DNA from: Mesorhizobium qingshengii
GTDB taxonomy: Bacteria > Pseudomonadota > Alphaproteobacteria > Rhizobiales > Rhizobiaceae
Direction of reading: 5' to 3'
Length of the DNA stretch: 63,757 nt
Assembly: GCF_027563465.1 (NCBI RefSeq)
Contig: NZ_JAPFQA010000023.1
Coordinates: 1-63,757, forward strand
The translations under genes and the position numbers were made by a program. The notes below the pieces were generated by a model. That model worked only from the letters and a program-made list of their open reading frames with translations. It had not been told where the DNA came from and did not search any database. Position 1 is the stretch's first letter; each line of letters begins with the position of its first letter. Below, piece after piece: positions 32,496 to 41,636 of the stretch.

Positions 32496-33548
32496 TTAGC
32501 GAAGCCCAAGAAAATCAACCAGCGCGGCGGCTGTGCGGGCGGCGAAACCAGTATAGTACATGTGGACTTCGACGGTGGCGTCCAGGGCGGGCGCTACCGC
32601 GTCCTGGCTGAATCGGACGCGTGCGATCTGCGCCGACTGACCAGTGGGCGGCCCGACAGTCTGCTCCGCGCCGAGCACGTCAGAGATCGGCAAAATTTCG
32701 GCGATCACGCCCAGGATTCGCCTGTTGCCGAACAGCACGAAGACTTCATCTCCTACCGTCGGATCGACCAAGCGATAGTTTGGAACGTACCAGTCGACGT
32801 AGATGTCCGTCGTGTCATAAATTTCGGCGATGGCGGTGCCCGCCACCAGCGACTGCCCCGTGCGCGCGAAACGCCGCGACACGACGCCGGCGATCGGCGC
32901 GACAACCCGGCCATCGGCGAACTCACGCTCGGTCCGGTCGAGGTGCTGCTGCAGCCGCTGACGCAATGCGCTCAAGGATTCGATCTGGACGGAAGCCTCC
33001 GCGGCTTCAGCCTCCTGCGAGGCGACGGCTTTGAGCGCCTGCGCACGCGCGTTGAGAACCTCCATCTGGTAGGAGAGGCTCACGCTCGCGGAAGGGGCAG
33101 TTTCGAGGCGTTTCACCGCCTCCTCGGTGAGTCGCAGGTAGGAGCGCGTCGCCTCAAGGGAGTCGCGCGCGACACGCTCCCTAATCCGCAGCTCGGCCTC
33201 GCGGCCCGCAAGGTCGGCCAGCGCGCGCATGTAGGTCGCGACGATCTCGTCCTGCTGCGGCGAGCGGACTTGCGCAATCTTGTCGCCTGCGCTGATCTTG
33301 TCGCCGGGCGCCACATGAGTGTCGATGACCTGCACAACATAGGGGAGCGACACCAGCTGTCGGGGCGCCGAGACGATGCCGGGTCCGCCGAGAAAGACGA
33401 GCGGCGCGCCGAAATAAATGATGACGACGGCGAGCAGTCCAAAGACGCTCGTACCGTAGACGATGCGGACGAACCTTCCGGCCGCGCGCCGGCGACTCTC
33501 GATCGGATCGGGAATATTGGGATCAAGGCGGTTGAGCTCGATGTTCAT
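32496..33548 (-). CDS. HlyD-like membrane fusion/adaptor protein
   Basis: This 350-residue protein has one N-terminal membrane helix (about 28-50), a beta-barrel/lipoyl half (VIDTHVAPGDKISAGDKIAQV), a long alpha-helical coiled-coil hairpin (about 105-210) and the second lipoyl half (GRVVAPIAGVVSRRFARTGQ) followed by a beta domain. This is the HlyD/EmrA/BcsB-partner type periplasmic adaptor. It lies 10 bases after a family 2 glycosyltransferase gene, and such pairs make and export polysaccharides; rhizobial mixed-linkage glucan synthesis (BgsA/BgsB) uses a comparable pair. No ABC or MFS exporter lies beside it. Confidence 0.85.
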   Translation of the reverse strand: MNIELNRLDPNIPDPIESRRRAAGRFVRIVYGTSVFGLLAVVIIYFGAPLVFLGGPGIVSAPRQLVSLPYVVQVIDTHVAPGDKISAGDKIAQVRSPQQDEIVATYMRALADLAGREAELRIRERVARDSLEATRSYLRLTEEAVKRLETAPSASVSLSYQMEVLNARAQALKAVASQEAEAAEASVQIESLSALRQRLQQHLDRTEREFADGRVVAPIAGVVSRRFARTGQSLVAGTAIAEIYDTTDIYVDWYVPNYRLVDPTVGDEVFVLFGNRRILGVIAEILPISDVLGAEQTVGPPTGQSAQIARVRFSQDAVAPALDATVEVHMYYTGFAARTAAALVDFLGLR

Positions 33549-33558
33549 CTGTTTCGTC

Positions 33559-34812
33559 TCAGCTCCGGTCGCTCAAAAGCGCGCGACGAACGCGCAGCGG
33601 CACGTAGTCGTCATGCCGCGAACTGGCGAACAGGATTTCGGCGGAGTAGGTCACGAACCGCGCGCACTTCATGACGATGCCCTGGTAGAGCGGGAAGATC
33701 AGCGACACCGAAAAGCTAAAGAAGCCGGCGGAATTGTTAAACAATGCGAATGCAAGCGCAACATTGAACAACGATATGGCAAGCATCAGTATGTAGACGG
33801 CCGCAAGAAAAAGAAACGCGTTCTCGCCAAACACAGCAACAATGTAGGCCAGATAAAACGGAAACACGAGCGTAGGAATCAAGTCGAGAACGATGAAGTC
33901 CAGTCTTTGAAGCGTATCCGGCAGCCGTTCTTGCGGGTGGAGCAGACTGAATTCGCCATACATCAGGAAGCGGACTCGCAAGGCGTCCCGGTCCCAGCGC
34001 GCCCGTTGCCGCAACAGACTGACGGGGTTGTCCGGAACGGCTGTGGTTGCCCAGGCATCCGGTACAAAGCGGACAGCATGGCCCAAGCGGCGCAGGCGCA
34101 GAGTGAATTCCAGATCCTCGCCGGGACCGACATCGAGCCCGCCCTGCTGCATGAATACCTCGCGCCGGTACATGGAGCAGGCCCCGGAGCAGCATGCGAT
34201 GGCCTCGATCATGTCGAGGAAAGAACGTCCCGCGGACAGCGACATCAGATACTCGACGCTCTGAAGCCCGGTCGTCAGCGTTTGTCGCTCGTTGGCGACG
34301 TCGATGTTGCAACTCGCAGCCGCCACGTGCGGATCGCTGAAGACAGCTGCCATCCGCGATAGCGTCGTCGGATCGAAGGTCGTATCCGGATCCGCGGTCA
34401 GCAGCAGATCGCCACGGGCGAATCGCGCCGCGGCGTTCACTGCTGCGCTGCGGCCGCGCGTGCCGTGGCAGATGATCATGTCCACCTCGCCGCGCGCGCG
34501 AGCGCGCTCACCGATCGCCCGGGTCGCATCGGTGGATCCGTCATCGACGACGATGATCTCGAGCGGTGGCAAGGTCTGCCGGCGCAGTGAAGCGATCGAA
34601 CTGTCGAGCCCGGCGGCGCCGTTGAAGGCCGGCAGGATGACGCTGACTGAAGCGTCGCCGGGCGGGGCGTGGCCATGCCCAGGCCTCCTCAGCATGAGGA
34701 GCAGAGCAAGCGAGATCAAGGAGAATGTGTAACGGGGAATGTCGAAGATCAGCGCCCCGAACATCAGCGAGAACAAGTTCGTTCCGGCCAGATGCTGCGC
34801 CAACTCGAGCAT
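33559..34812 (-). CDS. Family 2 glycosyltransferase (processive polysaccharide synthase type)
   Basis: This 417-residue protein has an N-terminal membrane helix, a GT-A catalytic domain and about four C-terminal helices. Catalytic motifs are VSVILPAFNGAAGL, IIVVDDGSTDAT (first Asp motif), LLTADPDTTFDP (DxD), GPGEDLEFTLRLRRLG (base, ED) and QRARWDRD (QxxRW), as in cellulose, hyaluronan and poly-N-acetylglucosamine synthases. It would polymerise a sugar from UDP-sugar at the inner face and extrude the chain. There is no PilZ or other c-di-GMP domain. Its start lies 7 bases after an HdeD-family gene and its stop 10 bases before the HlyD-like adaptor. Confidence 0.88.
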   Translation of the reverse strand: MLELAQHLAGTNLFSLMFGALIFDIPRYTFSLISLALLLMLRRPGHGHAPPGDASVSVILPAFNGAAGLDSSIASLRRQTLPPLEIIVVDDGSTDATRAIGERARARGEVDMIICHGTRGRSAAVNAAARFARGDLLLTADPDTTFDPTTLSRMAAVFSDPHVAAASCNIDVANERQTLTTGLQSVEYLMSLSAGRSFLDMIEAIACCSGACSMYRREVFMQQGGLDVGPGEDLEFTLRLRRLGHAVRFVPDAWATTAVPDNPVSLLRQRARWDRDALRVRFLMYGEFSLLHPQERLPDTLQRLDFIVLDLIPTLVFPFYLAYIVAVFGENAFLFLAAVYILMLAISLFNVALAFALFNNSAGFFSFSVSLIFPLYQGIVMKCARFVTYSAEILFASSRHDDYVPLRVRRALLSDRS

Positions 34813-34819
34813 GCGGACA

Positions 34820-35368
34820 CTACGCTGTCTTGGCCGCTGGCAGCCAGCCGTATGTCAGCCAGGCAATGCCATGCGAAATGAGGTCAATGCCGAGCAAGAA
34901 TCCAAGCACCCAAAGACCAGTCATGGGCCATCCAGTCAGGATGACCAGCCCAGCCAGAATTCCGAATGCGCCCGACAGAACCATTGTCCAGCCGACGTCG
35001 CTCCAGCGCTTGACGCCGACAAAAAGGCGCACGACGCCGGAGGCCGTGAGCAGCAGTCCGAGGATGTAGGTCAGGACAAGGGCCCCAGACAGAGGCTGGC
35101 TCACCACCATGGCGCCGAAAACGACGTACAGGATGCCAAGGAGGAATTGCCATACGAAGCCGCCCCATCCTTTCATCCAGAAGGCGTGCATCATCTCGAA
35201 CGCACCCACGACGATGGCGGTGACACCAATGACTATGGCGCTGATTACCGTGGCCAGCGCTATATCCCCCAAAACGAACACTCCCCCGACAATCAGCACA
35301 AGACCAAGAAGAAGACGAACCGCAGTGGGTGGCGCAGTCGATGCCGTTCCATTCTCATAGGCGGTCAT
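34820..35368 (-). CDS. HdeD family membrane protein (copy 2 of operon)
   Basis: This 182-residue hydrophobic protein has six helices in the HdeD pattern (GLVLIVGGVFVLGDIALATV, GWGGFVWQFLLGILYVVFGA, SGVVRLFVGVKRWSDVGWTM, GVLAGLVILTGWP-like GILAGLVIL). HdeD proteins are associated with acid resistance in enteric bacteria, but how they work is unknown. GAGGAGGAG stands right before the ATG. It lies between the RND pump (27-base gap) and the glycosyltransferase (7-base gap). A second HdeD-family gene opens the same operon. Confidence 0.88.
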   Translation of the reverse strand: MTAYENGTASTAPPTAVRLLLGLVLIVGGVFVLGDIALATVISAIVIGVTAIVVGAFEMMHAFWMKGWGGFVWQFLLGILYVVFGAMVVSQPLSGALVLTYILGLLLTASGVVRLFVGVKRWSDVGWTMVLSGAFGILAGLVILTGWPMTGLWVLGFLLGIDLISHGIAWLTYGWLPAAKTA

Positions 35369-35395
35369 GTTCTCCTCCTCGATTGCGGGACTGTC

Positions 35396-38300
35396 TCATC
35401 GGCGTTCGATTTCTGCCTTCGGTCGGACAGCGGCCCATTCCGCGATGTGCTGGATCACCGCGAACAGGGTCGGGATGATAAAGAGGCCGATCGTCGTTGC
35501 GGCCAGCATGCCGCCAAAGATCGTGACGCCCACCGCCTGGCGCGCGCCGGCGCCGGCGCCGGTGGATACCGCCAGTGGGATAATGCCCAGAATGAAGGAC
35601 AGGGCCGTCATCATGACGGCGCGGAAGCGCTGCTCGGCACCAAGTCTTGCCGCTTCGGCGATCGGGTGCCCCTGTTCGCGGCGTTCCTTGGCGAATTCGA
35701 CGATCAGGATGGCGTTCTTCGAGGCCAGCCCGATCAGCAGCACGATGGCGATCTGCGCGTAAAGGCTGTTTTGCAGTCCGAAAAGCATGAGTGCCCCGGT
35801 GGCGCCGAACAAGGCGGCTCCAAGGGACAGGATGACGGCGATCGGAAGCATCCAGCTTTCGTATTGCGCTACCAGGAACAGATAGGCGAACAGAAAGGCC
35901 AGCCCAAAGATAAGGGTCTCCTGTCCGGCGCTGCGTCGCTCCTGGAACGAGAGGCCGGACCACTCGTAGCCAAAGCCGGCCGGCAGCGCGTGGACAGCGG
36001 CGCGTTCGATGGCGTCCATCGCCGCTCCGGAACTGCCGCCGGGCGCGACCTGCCCGTTGATCTGTGCCGCTACCGAGAGGTTGTAGCGGGAGATGACGAA
36101 GGGCGCGAGGATGGTGCTGGTCGACACCACCGCCCTGAGCGGCACCATTGCACCGGTCCGGCTGCGTACATGGAGATTGAGGATATCCTCGGCGTCCCCA
36201 CGATGCTCGGCGTCAGCCTGCAGGTTGACCTGGAAGACCCGCCCCTGCAGCGTGAAATCATTCACGTAACGCGACCCGAAGCTGGCGCCGATCGTCGAAT
36301 AGATGTCGGACACGCTCACGCCAAGCGCTTCTGCGCGAATCCGGTCGACATCGACGTAAATCTGCGGCACATCGGCGCTGAAGGTTGTCGCCACGCCGCC
36401 GATTTCCGGTGCCTGGTTGATCGCCGCAACGAATCCGCGCACCACCTCCGCGATCTCCTCCGGCGACTGCCCCTGCAAAGCCTGGAGGCGCAGGTCGAGG
36501 CCGCCGACCGCGCCGATGCCGGAAATGGCCGGTGGCGAAAAGACAGCGACATTTGCGCCCGGAATGGTCGAGAACTGTGCGCGCAATCTTGCGAGGATGG
36601 CGTCCAGCCGCAGGTCCGGCGTGTTGCGCTGGTCCCAGGGATCCAGCGCCGCGACCACCATTGCTCCGTTGGGAGATTGCGTCCCCTGCACGATGCTGAA
36701 GCCGGCGACCGAAATGACGTTTTCGACGCCTTTCGTCGCCGACAGCGTCTTTTGAACCTCGCCTACAATCGCCCTCGTGCGATCAAGGGAGGCTGCGTTC
36801 GGAAGCTGGATATCCACAAACAGGGCGCCCTGGTCCTCGTCCGGGAGAAAGGTGGCAGGCAGGCTGCCGAGCAGCAGGTAGGCGGCCAGGAAGCAGGCGG
36901 CAAGCGCGCCGAGAGGTATGATCCACAGCCGCACCAGGAACCCGACTATCCGGCCATAGCCGACGCGCGTCGCCTCCAGGAGGCGAGCGAACCAGCCAAG
37001 TGGACCGCGCCGATATCCGCCCTGTCCGCGTCTCAGCAGGATCGCGCTGAGTGCGGGACTGAGTGTCAGGCCGACAAACGACGAGAGAACCAGCGCCGCC
37101 GACAGCGTGATCGCGAATTGACGGTAGAGCTGCCCGCTAATGCCGGACAGAAAAGCTGTCGGCGTCACCACGGCGAGGAGCACGAGCGTGGTGGAAATGA
37201 TCGGACCCGTGATCTGCCCCATCGCCTTGCGGGCGGCCGCCGCCGTATCGATCGCGGGGTCGTCCTCCATGACATGCTTGACATTCTCGACGACAAGGAT
37301 CGCGTCATCCGCGACCAGTCCGATGGCCAGCACCAGGGCGAGCAGCGAGATCGAGTTTATCGAGTATCCAACCGCCAGCAGGACGGAGATGGCGCCCAGC
37401 ATCGAGACGGGCATCGCCAGTGCCGAGACCAGGGTGGCGCGCCAGTCCTGCAGGAACAGGTATGTGACGACGAGCACGATAAGGAAAGCCTCGCCGAGGA
37501 TACGCACGATCAGCGCAAGGCTCGTCCGGACGAAACGCGTTGCATCGTAGACGACCTGGTATTGGAGGCCGGGCGGGAACCCGGATGAAAGGCGCTGGAG
37601 CTCGGCGAGCACGGCGTTGGCGGTCTGGATGGCGTTGGCCCCCGGCGCCTGGTTTATCTGCAACATCGCCGTTTCATGCCCAGCGAAGCTCGCGCTGGAT
37701 GAATAATTCCGGGCACCGAGTTCGATGCGGGCGATGTCGCGCAGCCGTATGATAGCTCCGGCCCCGCCGGTGCGCACGACGATGTCGCCGAATTCATCCG
37801 TGCTCATGAGCCGGCCGCGCGCCACGAGTGTATATTGTAGCTCGGTGCCTTCCCGCGCCGGCGGGGCGCCGGCCTGGCCGAGCGAGGCCTGGATGTTCTG
37901 CCGCTGAATGGCAGCCGCCACGTCGTCGGCCGTTATGCCGAGCGCATCCATGCGCGCCGGATCCATCCATACACGCATCGAGTATTCGGACGCGCCGACG
38001 ACGGAAGCCTCGCCGACACCCGCGACGCGCGAGATCGCATCGGCGATCGTCGTCGACGTGAAATTGGTGATCTGCAGCACGTCGAGCTTGCTGTCCGGAG
38101 AATAGAAGGCGATGCCGAGCACGAAATCGGGCGAGCGCGACCGCACCGATACGCCTTGCTGGGTGACCGCGGCCGGCAACTGGGAAATCGCCAGTTGCGC
38201 CCTGTTCTGCACATTGACCTGCGCAATGTCGGGATTTGTCCCCACTTCGAAAGTCACGGACAGCGAATATTGCCCGGCATTCGAACTCGTCGATGACATG

Positions 38301-38533
38301 TACATCATATTGGGGACGCCATTGATGGCGGTCTCCAATGGGCCACCGACGACATCGGCAATCACTTCCGCGCTGGCGCCGGGATAGGTGGCGGAAACCG
38401 TGACCGTCGGCGGCGTGATCTCAGGGTATTGTTGGACCGGCAGCGAAAAGATGGCGATCGCGCCGGCAATCGAAATGACGATTGAAATGACGATCGCCAG
38501 CCGGGTCCGGGTGATGAAGAGATCGGAAATCAT
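35396..38533 (-). CDS. RND family efflux pump inner-membrane subunit (HAE1 type)
   Basis: The length of 1045 residues is typical of AcrB/MexB-type pumps. Twelve helices with two large periplasmic loops are evident: the start MISDLFITRTRLAIVISIVI is typical, VALDPWDQR and DIQLPNAASLDRT lie in the porter domain, and the central helix region has LALVLAIGLVADDAILVVENV, carrying the proton-relay Asp pair. The pump would drive toxic compounds out of the cell using the proton gradient. The ATG overlaps the adaptor stop by four bases (ATGA), showing translational coupling. The outer-membrane TolC-like partner is not in the window. Confidence 0.95.
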   Translation of the reverse strand: MISDLFITRTRLAIVISIVISIAGAIAIFSLPVQQYPEITPPTVTVSATYPGASAEVIADVVGGPLETAINGVPNMMYMSSTSSNAGQYSLSVTFEVGTNPDIAQVNVQNRAQLAISQLPAAVTQQGVSVRSRSPDFVLGIAFYSPDSKLDVLQITNFTSTTIADAISRVAGVGEASVVGASEYSMRVWMDPARMDALGITADDVAAAIQRQNIQASLGQAGAPPAREGTELQYTLVARGRLMSTDEFGDIVVRTGGAGAIIRLRDIARIELGARNYSSSASFAGHETAMLQINQAPGANAIQTANAVLAELQRLSSGFPPGLQYQVVYDATRFVRTSLALIVRILGEAFLIVLVVTYLFLQDWRATLVSALAMPVSMLGAISVLLAVGYSINSISLLALVLAIGLVADDAILVVENVKHVMEDDPAIDTAAAARKAMGQITGPIISTTLVLLAVVTPTAFLSGISGQLYRQFAITLSAALVLSSFVGLTLSPALSAILLRRGQGGYRRGPLGWFARLLEATRVGYGRIVGFLVRLWIIPLGALAACFLAAYLLLGSLPATFLPDEDQGALFVDIQLPNAASLDRTRAIVGEVQKTLSATKGVENVISVAGFSIVQGTQSPNGAMVVAALDPWDQRNTPDLRLDAILARLRAQFSTIPGANVAVFSPPAISGIGAVGGLDLRLQALQGQSPEEIAEVVRGFVAAINQAPEIGGVATTFSADVPQIYVDVDRIRAEALGVSVSDIYSTIGASFGSRYVNDFTLQGRVFQVNLQADAEHRGDAEDILNLHVRSRTGAMVPLRAVVSTSTILAPFVISRYNLSVAAQINGQVAPGGSSGAAMDAIERAAVHALPAGFGYEWSGLSFQERRSAGQETLIFGLAFLFAYLFLVAQYESWMLPIAVILSLGAALFGATGALMLFGLQNSLYAQIAIVLLIGLASKNAILIVEFAKERREQGHPIAEAARLGAEQRFRAVMMTALSFILGIIPLAVSTGAGAGARQAVGVTIFGGMLAATTIGLFIIPTLFAVIQHIAEWAAVRPKAEIERR

Positions 38534-39735
38534 GTGCCGCCGCCGACCGGCTGGCCTTCGCTCGGCTGGACCGTCATGCCTTCGGCGAGACGCTGGATTC
38601 CCTGGACGACGACCTGCTCGCCTCCATTCAAGCCGGTGTTGACCGCCCATCCATTGCCGACGCGCGCCCCAGTATCGATGCGCCGCTGCGAGACGACATT
38701 GTTCTTGCCCAGCAGATAGACGAACCGCCCCTCGCTATCCTGCAGCACCGCCGTCTGGGGCACTACCGGCAAGCTGGGTGCGTCTTTCCGCTGCACATAG
38801 AGGGTGACGAATTGCCCGGGGAGAAGGATGTGACGAGGATTGGGGAAAACCGCGCGAGCCGCGACGGTACCCGTCTGCGGGTCGATCTCGTTCTCGACAA
38901 ATTCGAGTCGACCAGGCGCGTCGTAGTCCGTCCCGTTGGCAAGACGCAGTGAAAGCTTCAGCTTGTTCGGATCGATGTTGCTGCCGTCCGCCTCCTGCTG
39001 CCGTATGGTCACAAGCAACCCCTCGGTCACGGCGAAAGCCACGCGGACCGTGTCCAGGCTGACTATTCGTGCCAGCGAACCGGAATCCGGTCCGACCAGA
39101 TTGCCCGTCGTGAATGTCGCACGGCCGATGGTGCCGGAGATCGGTGCCGTGACGCGAGCATAGGCCAGGTTGAGCTCGGCGGTGTGGAGGGCCGCCTCCG
39201 CAACCTGCACATCGGCGGCAGCGACATCGAATGCCGCCTGGACCTCGTCCAGGGCGGCCTGCGAGACCGTTCTTCGAGCGAACAGATCCCGGTTGCGCGT
39301 CAGCGTCCGTTCGGCCGACCCGCGTGTCGCCTCGGCGCGCGCCACCTGCGCCCGTGCCGACGTGACCAGGGCATCAAGCTGATCCGGTTCGATTTCAAAC
39401 AGCGTGTCCCCAACCTTCACCGTCTGCCCATCCTTGAAATCGACGGAATGCAGAAAGCCGGTGACGCGCGCGCGGATGTCCACTGCTTCGATCGCCTCGA
39501 CACGAGCGGTAAACTGCGCGGGACTGCTCACCTCCTGGACCTTGATCTGTTCGATGACGACAGCAGGCGGCGGAAGTCCCTGCCTCGCTCCAGCCTGCTG
39601 AGCGAAGGCAATGGAGCCGATGCAAGGGGTTGCGGCGGCGGCCAGACAAACGATCATCAAGCAGGTGCAGACATGCCTGGTCATCCGCTTCTCAACCGAA
39701 CAATGTTGCCCGGATGTTTCGCGTGAGATGTTCAT
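38530..39735 (-). CDS. RND efflux periplasmic adaptor subunit
   Basis: This 401-residue AcrA/MexA-like adaptor has an N-terminal signal-like stretch (CTCLMIVCLAAAATPCIGSIAFA), then ARVEAIEAVDIRARVTGFLH, the lipoyl halves around FKDGQTVKVGDTLFEIEP and APISGTIGRATFTTGNLV, the helical hairpin between them, and the barrel region PGQFVTLYVQRKD. It bridges the RND pump to an outer-membrane channel. The ATG at 39735 overlaps the preceding HdeD stop by four bases; an internal ATG at 39684 gives a more usual signal peptide and could be the true start. A possible lipobox (ATPC) is poor. Confidence 0.92.
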   Translation of the reverse strand: MNISRETSGQHCSVEKRMTRHVCTCLMIVCLAAAATPCIGSIAFAQQAGARQGLPPPAVVIEQIKVQEVSSPAQFTARVEAIEAVDIRARVTGFLHSVDFKDGQTVKVGDTLFEIEPDQLDALVTSARAQVARAEATRGSAERTLTRNRDLFARRTVSQAALDEVQAAFDVAAADVQVAEAALHTAELNLAYARVTAPISGTIGRATFTTGNLVGPDSGSLARIVSLDTVRVAFAVTEGLLVTIRQQEADGSNIDPNKLKLSLRLANGTDYDAPGRLEFVENEIDPQTGTVAARAVFPNPRHILLPGQFVTLYVQRKDAPSLPVVPQTAVLQDSEGRFVYLLGKNNVVSQRRIDTGARVGNGWAVNTGLNGGEQVVVQGIQRLAEGMTVQPSEGQPVGGGT

Positions 39736-40304
39736 GACCCGGCCCTGCGCATCGTCAGGGATATGGCAATGTACGCGCCGCCGGCGACAAGGAGGGAAAT
39801 GCCAGCAATCGTACCTGGCGTGTAGGTGCTGGTGTAGGGCAACTTCAATGCGAGCGTTGCGCTAGCCGCCAGCGCCACCAGGCCCGAAACTCCGAACCAC
39901 TGCCAACCAGCTTGATTCCGCACCCGCACCGCGAGCGCGACTTGCAGAATGCCCTGAACGAGAAACACCAGAGCGATCACGAGAGTGATCGCGAGAGCGC
40001 CCTTCAAGGGGTTGAAGTATATCAGGATACCACCGACCAGCTCGACCGCGCCGGTCAATTCCTGCCAGATGAACCCGCTCCACTCCTTGACCTGCAGGGA
40101 TTGGACCATCTTCACGATGCCTGCGAGCGAAAGAACGAATCCGAGGACGACACTTGCCGCAAATGTTGAAACCACGGGCAGGGCGACAGCCAGCACTCCA
40201 GCCGACGCCAGGGCAATGCCCAACGCCAAAAACCACCCCCATTTGGAACGCAGGGAGGCCGCTTGATGCCGGTGATCGGTTCCGTTCGTGGAAACGCCGC
40301 TCAT
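39732..40304 (-). CDS. HdeD family membrane protein (copy 1, first gene of operon)
   Basis: This 190-residue membrane protein has about six helices: KWGWFLALGIALASAGVLAV, FAASVVLGFVLSLAGIVKM, GFIWQELTGAVELVGGILIY, ITLVIALVFLVQGILQVALA and two more. The pattern is that of the HdeD family, and it is clearly related to the protein encoded at 34820-35368. ATG 40304 was chosen because the soluble head is then short. It starts the block HdeD, RND adaptor, RND pump, HdeD, glycosyltransferase, HlyD adaptor, zinc ribbon. The 70 bases upstream, up to the arginine deiminase stop, must hold the promoter if the operon does not start further back. Confidence 0.87.
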   Translation of the reverse strand: MSGVSTNGTDHRHQAASLRSKWGWFLALGIALASAGVLAVALPVVSTFAASVVLGFVLSLAGIVKMVQSLQVKEWSGFIWQELTGAVELVGGILIYFNPLKGALAITLVIALVFLVQGILQVALAVRVRNQAGWQWFGVSGLVALAASATLALKLPYTSTYTPGTIAGISLLVAGGAYIAISLTMRRAGS

Positions 40305-40374
40305 CGTCGATTGCCTAACCAGAATTCCTGCATGAACGCCGTCCATCTCTGATCTCCGGAAGCGCTCTTCGCTG

Positions 40375-41619
40375 TCAGTAGTCCACCGGATCCCGGATTA
40401 TCGGACAGGTCATGCAATGGCCGCCACCACGACCGCGGCCCAGTTCCGCGCCGATGATGGTAATGACCTCGATGCCCTCTTTGCGCAGCAGCGTGTTCGT
40501 GTAGGTGTTGCGGTCATAGGCATAGACGACGCCTGGCGACGCACAGACGAGGTTGGCGCCGCTGTCCCACTGGGTGCGCTCGCGCACATAGGCGTTGCCG
40601 CCGGTCTCCACCACGCGCATCTTCTTGAGGCCGAGCGAGTCGCGCACCGTCTCGACGAAGGTGCCCTTGTCCTTGTGCAGCTCGACGCCGCCCTTGCCGT
40701 TAGGCCGGTAGGAGAATGCCTCGATGCCATTGACGATGTCGGGGTAGAGCAACACGCAGTCGCGGTCGGCGAAGGTGAACACCGTGTCGAGATGCATCGC
40801 CGCGCGCAGCTTCGGCATCGCCGCGACGATGACGCGCTCGGCCGCGCCCTTCTCGAACAACGTCGCCGCGAGCTGGCTGATGGCCTGACGCGAGGTGCGC
40901 TCGCTCATGCCGATCAGCACATTGCCCTTGCCGATCGGCATGACGTCGCCGCCTTCCAGCGTGGCGAGGCCCCAATCCTTTGTCGGGTCACCCCACCACA
41001 CGTTCACCTTGCCGGCGAAGTCGGGATGGAACTTGTAGATCGAGGTGGTGAGGATGGTCTCCTCATGCCGCGCCGGCCAGTAGAGCGGGTTCTGCGTGAC
41101 GCCGCCATAAATCCAGCAGGTCGTGTCGCGGGTGTAGAGCGTGTTCGGCAGCGGTGGCAGCAGATACTCGTTCACCCCGGCCGCGTCGCGGATCAGCTCG
41201 AGCTGTTCGCCGCCGATGGATTCGGGAAATTCATGGGTCGAGAGGCCACCGATCAGCGTCTCCGCCAGATCGCGGTTGGAGAGCCCCTCCAGATAGGAGC
41301 GCACCTCGTCGACGAGGCCGAGGCCGACCTGGTTCGGCACCACCTGATTGTCGAGAATCCACTTTTTTGCTTCAGGAATGGCGACGGTCTCGGCGAGCAG
41401 ATTGTGCATCTCGACCACTTCCACGCCGCGGTCGCGCATCTTGGTCATGAAGTCGAAATGGTCGCGCTTGGCATTGTCGACCCACAGCACATCGTCGAAC
41501 AGCAGTTCGTCGCAGTTGCTGGGCGTCAGGCGCTGATGGGCGCGGCCGGGCGCACAGACCATGACCTTGCGAAGCTGGCCGACCTCGGAATGCACGCCGA
41601 ATTTCGTTTCCATCGCCAT
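40375..41619 (-). CDS. arcA: Arginine deiminase
   Basis: This 414-residue protein has arginine deiminase motifs in order: FGVHSEVGQLRKVMVCAPG, LFDDVLWVDNAKRDH, TRDTTCWIYGG, LEGGDVMPIGKGNVLIGMSE, HLDTVFTFADRDCVLLYP and the C-terminal GGGHCMTCP with catalytic Cys402. It converts arginine to citrulline and ammonia in the cytoplasm, giving ATP through the ADI pathway or buffering acid. The ATG at 41619 has GAAAGG upstream; ATG 41613 is an alternative. It sits 17 bases after an amino acid antiporter gene on the same strand. No ornithine carbamoyltransferase or carbamate kinase gene is present in the window. Confidence 0.94.
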   Translation of the reverse strand: MAMETKFGVHSEVGQLRKVMVCAPGRAHQRLTPSNCDELLFDDVLWVDNAKRDHFDFMTKMRDRGVEVVEMHNLLAETVAIPEAKKWILDNQVVPNQVGLGLVDEVRSYLEGLSNRDLAETLIGGLSTHEFPESIGGEQLELIRDAAGVNEYLLPPLPNTLYTRDTTCWIYGGVTQNPLYWPARHEETILTTSIYKFHPDFAGKVNVWWGDPTKDWGLATLEGGDVMPIGKGNVLIGMSERTSRQAISQLAATLFEKGAAERVIVAAMPKLRAAMHLDTVFTFADRDCVLLYPDIVNGIEAFSYRPNGKGGVELHKDKGTFVETVRDSLGLKKMRVVETGGNAYVRERTQWDSGANLVCASPGVVYAYDRNTYTNTLLRKEGIEVITIIGAELGRGRGGGHCMTCPIIRDPVDY

Positions 41620-41636
41620 GGATTGTGCCTTTCTCG

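Noticed and set aside
33559..34812. Cellulose synthase with c-di-GMP control
   Set aside because: The glycosyltransferase has no PilZ domain or C-terminal cytosolic extension, and no bcsB/bcsZ/bcsC genes are present.
34739..37588. 949-codon plus-strand open frame
   Set aside because: It is antisense to the RND pump gene, whose motifs are complete; the plus frame is rich in Asp, Arg, His and Gln as expected of a GC-rich shadow frame.
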